From Hydra vulgaris (lineage: Eukaryota; Cnidaria; Hydrozoa; Anthoathecata; Hydridae): a stretch of DNA of 64,000 nucleotides. Each line of letters starts with the position of its first letter. The first letter of the stretch is position 1. This document shows positions 59,901-64,000 of the stretch, piece by piece. The notes beneath the pieces were generated by a model. The model made no database searches. It was not told the DNA's origin and was given only the letters and a program-made list of their open reading frames with translations. The DNA lies in contig NC_088921.1 of NCBI RefSeq assembly GCF_038396675.1, positions 45,042,501 to 45,106,500 on the forward strand, in the 5' to 3' direction. A program made the translations under genes and the position numbers.

Positions 59901-62507
59901 AGGAAATATAGTTGGAGCAAATATCCAAGTCAGATGAGAAATATAATTTACAAGGCTGTAATGCAGTATATAGTGACTAACTAGGTCTTGATTTTTAGCC
60001 AGTTTGTTACTAATTTAGCATTGTGTGATGAGACTAAAACAAGCCAAAATATATATCAACCATAATTGTAGTAAAGAAGTAATTCTTTACACACTACACT
60101 AGGAACTTTTTTCAAATTACTGACTAGAATGTTAAAGAGTTAAAGCACAAAACAGAAGACTTCAAATCTTATGAGTCAACAGGATGTTAAAAGAGAATTC
60201 CAAAGGATTGATCTTTAGGAAAAAACTAGATAAATAAAAACTTTATGAATAGAAAAGAACAGTTACAGTAAGAAGATGCAACTTTACCAAATATGTCACA
60301 TAAGTGTTTTGGTCAGTGGAACACAAGATGATGGTCTCTCTTGAGAAGGAATCATAGTAGTGTTGTGTATTGATAGAGAAAGAGATGCAGCATTACAACA
60401 GAGAACATTGTCTAAAAGAGAAAGGACATCACCATTAGAAAAATCAGCCCAAATGACAACTGAAATCCATAAAGATGGATAAGTGAAGAAACTATTTAAA
60501 TATTGTATATACTTATACTAAAAAAATTAAGTTTATATTTATAAGAAGTTATTATAATACTAGTAAGTTACTAAAAATTAAAATAAAAAAATAAAGTGAT
60601 AAAAATATATTATTTAAAAAGAACAGCAAAATCTCAAAACTTATGTTATAAAAAATTTTGTCAAAGTTAACCCCCAAAAACAGTAAAAACTTAGTTCACA
60701 CAAATTTTTTGAGTCTAAGCTTTATAAAGCATTGGGACAAAAAGTTCATAGAAAACATTTTAGTTGCAAAGTTTTGGTACCATTTTCCAATTTAATAAAC
60801 AATAATAAACCCTAATCAAAAACTTTAATTAGTAATTAAAAAGTTTAGGCATTTGTAAAATTAATTTTTGAACCAAAAAAAAATTAAATTCCATTTAATC
60901 CAAAAATCATGCACATCAGACTTTGGTATTAAAAAACTATTTAGCATAGAGCAAAAAAATTCTCTAAAAACTGGTAAAAATTCTATTTACTTAAAACTGG
61001 TACAAATTAAACATTCTTGTTCTGAGCGCAAACAATTTGGCACTCACCAAAGAATTTTTGTAAATTCTCACTATCAACCATTTCATTTAGCAATAAATTT
61101 GGAAGTTTAAAAAAAAAGATATTGCCTATAAAAATAACTACCCCCGGTTGCTCTAATTTTAAGATTTTTTGAGCAAACTAAATTCTCAAATTTTATTTAA
61201 CTTTAGAAAATTACAAAAGAATTTTAATACAAAATTATAAATGATAAAAATTATAAATTATAACATTATGCCTTCTTAATTTAACTTCCTTTTTTGTTTT
61301 TCAGATCTAACTTTGTTAATGCCCAAGTCTTCAATAAATAAAAAGGGCTATGAAACAGACAAACAGTTATATAGCAAAACATCATCAGATAAAAGAATAT
61401 AGTCAGATAACTGAACATAGATGGATTTCAAAATAAGACAACATAATAAAAAGTCAAACAAAAAACATCATAAAGTAACAAAAAACAAATTTAAAAAAAT
61501 CTTCTACCAGTATTTTGAGCAGGTTTGTCTATGGCCTTGTATTTCGCAATAAACCCTTCATCATTCTGTGAATCATCTGAGTAAAACTTTATACAAAGTC
61601 GATTAGTTGTAGAAACAAATGGAGGAGGTAATGTTTTCCCACAAAACTTAGACTCCCCTAAACGAGAAACACAGTCTCCATCCATAACCTTCACAAAGTC
61701 ATTCTTGCATTCTTTATCATCAGGAGCTACAATCTTCATTCTAAGTAATTAGTAATTACTCAATTTACAACTTCTGTTAAACATACAATTTTTATATAGC
61801 AAAACATTATCAGATAAAACATACACTTCAAAATCTAAATGAATGACTTTTCCCTCCTCCACTTGTATAATATGAACACATTCCATATTGTTTGGATAGT
61901 TATTTGGATACTCTGGAGATGAAAAATTTCCATGCGAATCAGTATATATACCACCACAGCCAGCTAGATTAGAAACCAAATAATGCATTTGTAATTTATT
62001 ATAGAGTAACAAACAATTTTTTTTTAATATATAAATGATTACCATCTCCAGGACATGGATTGTGAACATTACATTTTTGCTCAGTAGGAGGTTTTGTTTC
62101 TTTTCTACAATCAGTTAACTTTTGAGTAACAATAGAACCATCTTTTAAAGACTTCTGACAAAGAACATCGCGTACTTGTACACCAGGACCACATATAGTA
62201 GAGCACTTTAGAAATAAAAAGTTATTTAAAATAATTATTTAATAAAAGCTAAATCTAAAACTATAAATTATATAAATTTAAAACTATAAATATGCTTTAA
62301 ACCTCTCCAAATGGTTGTGCTACCCATTCAGAAGGACAAGATTCTTTATTACACCCTTCAGTATCAGATGGCTTTACTCCTGAACATAAACTGTTATCAA
62401 CATCATACTCGATTCCATTACCAGCTCTCTGTACACAGCGAACATTTCTTTTTTTCAAACCACCATTACATGTTTTGCTGCAATCTCCCCAATATGATGT
62501 TTGCCAA
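44141..62507 (-). CDS. Secreted TSP1-TSP1-CUB-CUB-linker-WAP-WAP protein, 3' 14 exons (5' end outside window)
   Basis: Exons, in transcription order: 62507-62303, 62205-62043, 61963-61825, 61740-61508, 57956-57800, 54688-54507, 51116-50901, 50781-50614, 50534-50499, 50301-50254, 50126-50097, 45145-44873, 44629-44489, 44301-44141. All junctions are GT-AG and every phase agrees, giving 716 residues to TGA at 44141-44143. Modules: two ADAMTS/papilin-like thrombospondin type-1 repeats, two CUB domains, a ~255-residue Ser/Thr/Pro- and charged linker, one 8-Cys WAP domain and a 6-Cys WAP-like domain. This predicts an extracellular matrix or secreted protein; WAP domains often inhibit proteases and CUB/TSP1 modules bind matrix and proteins. 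TSP1 followed by two CUBs recalls ADAMTS13, but no metalloprotease is visible here. I give no gene name. Confidence 0.88.
44489..44629 (-). CDS. Exon with WAP domain
   Basis: 141 bp, phase 1-1. GECPHPSQLRC, SYPCNTDENCGFGFACC, TTSCEFSMRMC: eight cysteines with the central D.NCG...CC pattern of the whey acidic protein four-disulfide core. The likely role is protease inhibition or matrix binding. Confidence 0.85.
44873..45145 (-). CDS. Linker exon 6 (273 bp, phase 1-1)
   Basis: DDSYRFAARTSKDIQVNQVE ... IIPRPQFILKANQHHEDVKK ... NLDGKN: basic and Pro/Gln-rich, no cysteine. The intron before it is 4.95 kb and full of repeats. Confidence 0.8.
45160..45191. repeat. (TAA)n microsatellite
   Basis: Short trinucleotide run just upstream of linker exon 6 in the intron. 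Confidence 0.85.
45410..45515. repeat. Imperfect ~28-bp tandem repeat
   Basis: About four units of a 'TTTTTTTGTAAGCTATAATC' type word with variable T-runs. Confidence 0.7.
45551..45670. repeat. TTACGTCGTAT minisatellite in a palindrome
   Basis: Words ACGTCGTATCTT/ACGTCGTATATTA recur five or more times. The block starts CATCTAAGATATGACGTTAA and ends with the inverse TCTTAGATGAAT. A CpG-containing repeat in a CpG-poor context. Confidence 0.75.
45978..46060. repeat. Direct repeat, ~43-bp period
   Basis: CCCTGGTGAGAAATGA followed by a GACTAGCAAG word occurs twice. A related GACTAGTGACTAGCAAGCAA occurs at 30640-30660 and 38282-38302, so it is a dispersed repeat edge. Confidence 0.7.
46140..46640. 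repeat. Degenerate tandem repeat, ~110-120-bp units
   Basis: Recurring words GTAGCTAGTTGATGGTTACA, TAGCTAGCAATATTATTACA, ATATTGATAGTTA and AACTTAACAACAAATCT repeat three to four times with divergence. No coding frame. Confidence 0.65.
46641..47571. other. Intronic sequence, no recognised feature
   Basis: AT-rich. Direct repeat TTTTATACATCAAGTTTTT at about 46890-46930 is the only structure noticed. Confidence 0.5.
47572..47652 (-). repeat. tRNA-like element (pseudo-tRNA or SINE head)
   Basis: Minus strand: GTCAGCCTGGCCGAGTGGTT is a tRNA-Ser/Leu-type D-arm/box A, and GTAGTTGAAATCCTACC about 35 bases later is a box-B-like T arm, followed by a T-run that could end polymerase III transcription. 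The acceptor stem pairs poorly and no good anticodon stem is formed, so it is not annotated as a functional tRNA. Confidence 0.55.
47850..47935. repeat. TATATG/CATATA low-complexity array
   Basis: Alternating TATATGTATA and TATACATATA words, self-complementary. Confidence 0.85.
48390..48870 (+). pseudogene. Tc1/mariner transposase relic
   Basis: Plus-strand translation in shifting frames: IWTDESPFMLQYGNQERI (the 'W.DES.F' block), KKREQFNLKCACATAKHDKN, IMVWGCI (the 'vmVWGcf' block), HGILDQDKYYYKF, and FQQDTIIPPH (the 'FQQDnaPcH' block). This order is that of a Tc1-like DDE catalytic region. Several stops and shifts; no inverted ends found. It contains a 3-unit tandem expansion (see next entry). 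Confidence 0.75.
48648..48765. repeat. ~38-bp tandem triplication inside the Tc1 relic
   Basis: TTCATGGAATCTTGGACCAA followed by a TAAGTACTATTATAA word occurs three times with minor changes. It grew from transposase coding sequence. Confidence 0.8.
49648..49753. repeat. Long near-perfect palindrome
   Basis: Arms of about 51 bp centred at 49700/49701, with a 4-base centre and one mismatch in the inner 45 bp (C versus T). Intronic. Confidence 0.92.
50097..50126 (-). CDS. Linker microexon 5 (30 bp, phase 1-1)
   Basis: Encodes EDTLSWIPEP. Acceptor TTTATAG, donor GTATTT. Ten residues, frame-neutral if skipped. Confidence 0.65.
50254..50301 (-). CDS. Linker microexon 4 (48 bp, phase 1-1)
   Basis: Encodes ELSLVKKQKLSSIPIE. 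Acceptor TTAATAG, donor GTTAGT. Same phase class as the surrounding exons. Confidence 0.65.
50499..50534 (-). CDS. Linker microexon 3 (36 bp, phase 1-1)
   Basis: Encodes ISKEIIPNDNKQ. Acceptor TATATAG, donor GGTAGAT. It is accepted because the phase and reading frame match both neighbours. Confidence 0.65.
50614..50781 (-). CDS. Linker exon 2 (168 bp, phase 1-1)
   Basis: Ser/Thr/Pro-rich (MIYPSPEGSTATSSIPVSSY ... FTFSSSSNDE), the sort of stretch that is often O-glycosylated. Donor GTAAGT. Confidence 0.82.
50901..51116 (-). CDS. Linker exon 1 (216 bp, phase 1-1)
   Basis: Acidic, Ser/Lys/Glu-rich sequence (DKTSDSRHQIPDKSSDINNQ ... EAKEAQMTLKEVQNTIEEAS) with a possible short coiled coil at the end. 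No cysteines or known domain. Length is a multiple of 3. Confidence 0.82.
51200..51380 (-). mobile_element. LINE 3'-region fragment
   Basis: Shares words such as GGAACAGATACAGTAAAAGA and ATGCAACTTTGCTGA with 1640-1700 and 60250-60300, marking a dispersed family probably derived from the LINE tail. The minus-strand frame here is not a gene. Confidence 0.5.
51845..52115. repeat. ~30-bp minisatellite ending in an inverted unit
   Basis: Units of TACTATAGTAATATACATAC-TTATGTTTAT type repeat about eight times; the last one (about 52040-52075) is inverted, making a palindromic end. Two long open frames across it are artefacts. Confidence 0.88.
52823..53030 (+). mobile_element. LINE 3'-end fragment
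   Basis: Frame RISTLWNSFALQPTPFQAFC is the conserved C-terminal tail of non-LTR reverse transcriptases; another frame ends VVACSLVGSE as at 1428-1790. It ends near a TAAAAAAAAATG run. Truncated and shifted. Confidence 0.65.
53488..53590. repeat. 39-bp tandem repeat, ~2.6 units
   Basis: GTTAGATCTGAACTTACAAA plus TTGCATTCAAGAACATTCA, nearly identical in successive copies. Confidence 0.9.
53857..53919. repeat. (TTA)n microsatellite
   Basis: About 21 TTA units. Confidence 0.95.
54507..54688 (-). CDS. Exon with second half of CUB domain 2
   Basis: 182 bp, phase 2 to 1. CSSDYIFLSGGDEKKKYCGQ, KVPPLYTSTDNTLFIRFVSS, MKPGFVATYTSGNPP. It contains a 10-A run within codons, so errors there would shift the frame; as given, the frame is intact. 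Confidence 0.9.
54689..56760. other. Intron between CUB 2 exons, no recognised feature in this part
   Basis: AT-rich. A small frame at 55157-55411 and one at 56013-56201 have AT-driven composition and no recognisable domain. Confidence 0.5.
56762..56833. repeat. 27-bp tandem repeat, 3 units
   Basis: AGTCTGGTCATTTAAATAT recurs three times in a row. Confidence 0.9.
56955..57060. repeat. Degenerate CGCATTCATCGCATTCTT repeat
   Basis: Words CGCATTCATCGCATTCTT, CGTATTCATCCCATTCTT and CGCATTCTTCGCATTTCTT repeat with decay. Confidence 0.7.
57575..57705. repeat. ~32-bp tandem repeat, ~4 units
   Basis: TGGAGTTTTAATGTGCCCAA-AGAGTTATA units, close to the CUB 2a exon on its intron side. Confidence 0.85.
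57800..57956 (-). CDS. Exon with first half of CUB domain 2
   Basis: 157 bp, phase 1 to 2, with a consensus GTAAGT donor. LCGYNYTAPAGLISSPNYPE, YYPPNEDCNITI and RITFHAFDVGTE. The split inside the CUB is at the same place as in CUB 1, pointing to exon-pair duplication. Confidence 0.9.
58135..59431 (-). mobile_element. mariner-type transposon with matched ends (degenerate)
   Basis: 1,297 bp, the usual mariner size. Left end CTTAGGTTGTTAGAAAAGTT and right end (reverse complement) CTTAGGTCATTAGAAAAGTT match at 23 of 27 positions over the full inverted repeat, and TA lies immediately outside each end (58133-58134 and 59432-59433). It lies in the intron between the two CUB domains, same orientation as the host gene. 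Confidence 0.85.
58200..59250 (-). pseudogene. mariner transposase pseudogene
   Basis: Minus-strand scraps: LGVSAQVITDELVLVHGD, DPCLGHPKT (the 'RSGRP' linker area), VIEENPHATHDIIKGLSLVN (N-terminal HTH 2 'l...np..t..ei...l'), ITGDEFWFYLRQ (the 'tgDEtWv' catalytic block), and RFKPKNMFYNFLKTT. Multiple stops and shifts. The element is inactive. Confidence 0.75.
59434..60219. other. Intronic sequence, no recognised feature
   Basis: AT-rich, no structure recognised. Confidence 0.5.
60220..60440 (-). mobile_element. LINE 3'-region fragment
   Basis: Shares AAAAACTAGATAAATAAAAA, ACAGTTACAGTAAGAAGATG and a GATGCAGCATTACAACA word with 51290-51370 and 1640-1800. Same dispersed family. Confidence 0.5.
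60441..61507. other. Intronic sequence, no recognised feature
   Basis: AT-rich. The 80-residue open frame at 60868-61110 on the plus strand has no recognisable motif and lies antisense in an intron. Confidence 0.5.
61508..61740 (-). CDS. Exon with second half of CUB domain 1
   Basis: 233 bp, phase 2 to 1. CKNDFVKVMDGDC, SKFCGKTLPPPFVSTTNRLC, KFYSDDSQNDEGFIAKYKAI complete the CUB with all four cysteines expected of the domain. The intron before it is only 84 bp. Confidence 0.9.
61825..61963 (-). CDS. Exon with first half of CUB domain 1
   Basis: 139 bp, phase 1 to 2. CGGIYTDSHGNFSSPEYP, NNYPNNMECVHIIQV and IHLDFEV are the classic CUB start (CGG...G...SP.YP..Y.....C...I). The donor used is GTATGT at 61824, which makes the frame join to the next exon. 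Confidence 0.9.
62043..62205 (-). CDS. Exon with TSP type-1 repeat 2
   Basis: 163 bp, phase 0 to 1. CSTICGPGVQVRDVLCQ continues the repeat begun in the previous exon, followed by LTDCRKETKPPTEQKC and NPCPGD. Acceptor CTAAAG, donor GGTAATC. Confidence 0.87.
62303..62507 (-). CDS. Exon with TSP type-1 repeat 1
   Basis: Enters in phase 2, leaves in phase 0 (205 bp). WQTSYWGDCSKTCNGGLKKR shows the Trp ladder and CS.TC.GG...R core, followed by CVQRAG, LCSGVKPSDTEGC and ESCPSEW. Six cysteines as in the ADAMTS-type fold. The last residues WVAQPFGE start the next repeat. Confidence 0.88.
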
Positions 62508-63079
62508 CTAAATGAAATATTTTGGCTTAAGGTATTAAAATATAGCAGAAAGTGAAAAGCTACTCAAGCTGTTCAACAGAAAATTACTTTTTTTTATTTG
62601 ATAAAATATAAAACATTTAATATTTTAAAATATTTTTATATGATTGGTTGAGCTAAAATATGATTGATTAAGCAAAATTCCATAATAAATTAAATCTTTA
62701 AGTAATTAAAATTAAAATTTGATTTATGAAAACCTGTTTTCATAAATATTAAACTATTAATGGGATTTTCATAGGTCTTTTTTGCCACAATGATTATAAG
62801 TACAGTCTTTATAACAACCTTGCCATATTATATATTGGAAACATTCATAACATATAACTTTAAACTTAGATCTGCATAAACCTTTATTCTTACATTGTTA
62901 AAATTAGACCTCTGTGCAAAATTTTGTTGTTGTTATTGCATTGATTGATTTTTTATTGTTGTTATTAAAATTTTCAATATATTATAAAACAGTTCAAAAT
63001 ATTTTGTCTTGTAATTTTTAGTTTATAAAACATTCCATACTTGATCCATGATATCATTTAATAAATTTAAAAACTTTCA

Positions 63080-63161
63080 TTTTTAATATTTCAATGTTTT
63101 AATTAAAGAGATTTAAATAATATTTTAAATCTCTTTAATTAAAACATTGAAATATTAAAAA
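63080..63161. repeat. Perfect 38-bp palindrome
   Basis: Arms 63080-63117 and 63124-63161 are exact reverse complements with a TAATAT-type 6-base spacer. Confidence 0.95.
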
Positions 63162-63207
63162 AATAACCCTTTAAATTTTTCCATAATTAAATTATATCTT
63201 TTTCAGT

Positions 63208-63311
63208 TAAAGAATAATATTAAGTGATTTTGTATTTATTTATGTATTCTTATTGCCACCATGAGTCTTATATGACACCAGAGTGTATAAACCACTTAAT
63301 ATTATTCTTAA
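63208..63311. mobile_element. Mini inverted-repeat element candidate
   Basis: About 104 bp bounded by AAGAATAATATTAAGTG and its inverse CACTTAATATTATTCTT, inner sequence unrelated. MITE-like; no coding capacity. Confidence 0.5.
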
Positions 63312-64000
63312 ACTTTTTTTGTATTTACTCTTCTCAAATTAATAATGAAAATAACAAACCTATATTTATTAAAGTATTAAATTGTATTTTATGTAAATAT
63401 TAAAATATTTTCACTTGTATATAATGTAATTGTTTCTATGACGGGTTAAGCAGATCCAATTATAAGACATTTTAAAACTATGATATTTTTATTTATATGA
63501 CAGCTTAAACCTGTCCAGCAGCTTGAATGAACCATTTGACATCAATTCACATTTTGATATTGAAGAATACAGAAACTATGAACAATATAAATGCCTTTGA
63601 ACAACGTGTATATGAGAAAGAATCTTTCCAAGACACAGATATATGGGCAAGGCACAAATATAAGGACTAAGATACTAGTACAAGAACATATTCAATTTGG
63701 TTCCCTTATACAAAAAGTAAGAAATATTATAAAAATATTTAAATATTCACCATTAATTAATTCCAGAACTAAAAGGAATAATTTTAAACAATACTTGAAT
63801 ATTTTCACAAGATAAAATCACACATTTGAAAAGTTAGATATTGATTAAAAAATTTCATACAACATTATAATAAATAGTTTTCAATTTAGATGCTCTACAA
63901 CTCTACACTAATGTTCTAAATTCACTGTTTATGTGATATAAAGTCACTGTCTATGTGAAATAAATTTACTGTCTATGACATTCTGTGTGCTCCAAAATAT

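Larger units (their letters stand above)
62508..64000. other. Intron upstream of the TSP1 repeat 1 exon, with palindromes
   Basis: No further exon could be chained. A minus-strand stretch ending WFIQAAGQ|GTTTAAG (63506-63530) resembles the end of the TSP1 exon (WVAQPFGE|GTTTAAAG), but an upstream stop prevents a model; it may be a decayed duplicate exon. Confidence 0.45.

Noticed and set aside
60868-61110. 80-residue plus-strand open frame
   Set aside because: Lys/Ser/Ile-rich by composition, antisense within an intron of the TSP1/CUB/WAP gene, no motif or promoter evidence.
62775-62890. Cysteine-rich minus-strand stretch (LCRSKFKVICYECFQ ... CYKDCTYNHCGKKDL, then stop)
   Set aside because: Seven to eight cysteines in about 40 residues suggested a ShK-like exon, but spacing does not match the ShK pattern, there is no good acceptor, and it ends in a stop without a donor.

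Overview
This is a very AT-rich eukaryotic window dominated by mobile elements and microsatellites, with large introns, GT-AG splice sites and tiny exons. The mix of (TA)n arrays, tRNA-derived SINEs, CR1-like LINE scraps, Tigger/pogo, hAT and mariner elements, together with an animal TTC17 gene and a secreted TSP1/CUB/WAP gene, points to an early-branching metazoan. A cnidarian such as Hydra is my best guess; this is inference, not a database result.

Left part (1-16.1 kb): the first two coding exons of a minus-strand TTC17 gene (exon 1 at 15907-16059, exon 2 at 5513-5768) flank a 10.1 kb intron. That intron holds an apparently intact Tigger/pogo element (9301-11520, one spliced 492-residue transposase, 23-bp inverted ends, TA target duplication), an inverted pair of MITEs (8497-8910), and at least five copies of an unclassified repeat carrying a 42-bp internal minisatellite, most lying against (TA)n arrays. 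Left of exon 2 are two tRNA-derived SINEs, one apparently nested in a LINE relic.

Middle (16.1-44.1 kb): no intact host gene found. It holds a candidate ~3.1 kb element with ~95-bp inverted ends, a decayed copy of an unnamed gene family with DDE-transposase-like motifs and a C2H2 finger (about 21.2-23.7 kb), and another coding relic (26.5-27.7 kb). The most striking feature is a head-to-tail duplication of 7.64 kb (28140-35780 and 35782-43422) in which I saw no difference between copies. Each copy carries the same dead hAT element (31665-34429 and 39307-42071), with 8-bp target duplication, and a LINE reverse-transcriptase relic.

Right part (44.1-64 kb): a minus-strand gene whose 14 last exons I could chain with consistent splice phases from 62507 down to a stop at 44141. 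It encodes 716 residues of a secreted-type modular protein: TSP1 - TSP1 - CUB - CUB - long Ser/Thr/Pro-rich linker built from phase-1 cassette exons (as small as 30, 36 and 48 bp) - WAP - WAP-like. The 5' end lies beyond the window. Its introns contain a mariner element with matched ends (58135-59431), a Tc1/mariner relic, LINE scraps, minisatellites and two nearly perfect long palindromes. There is no operon-like organisation.
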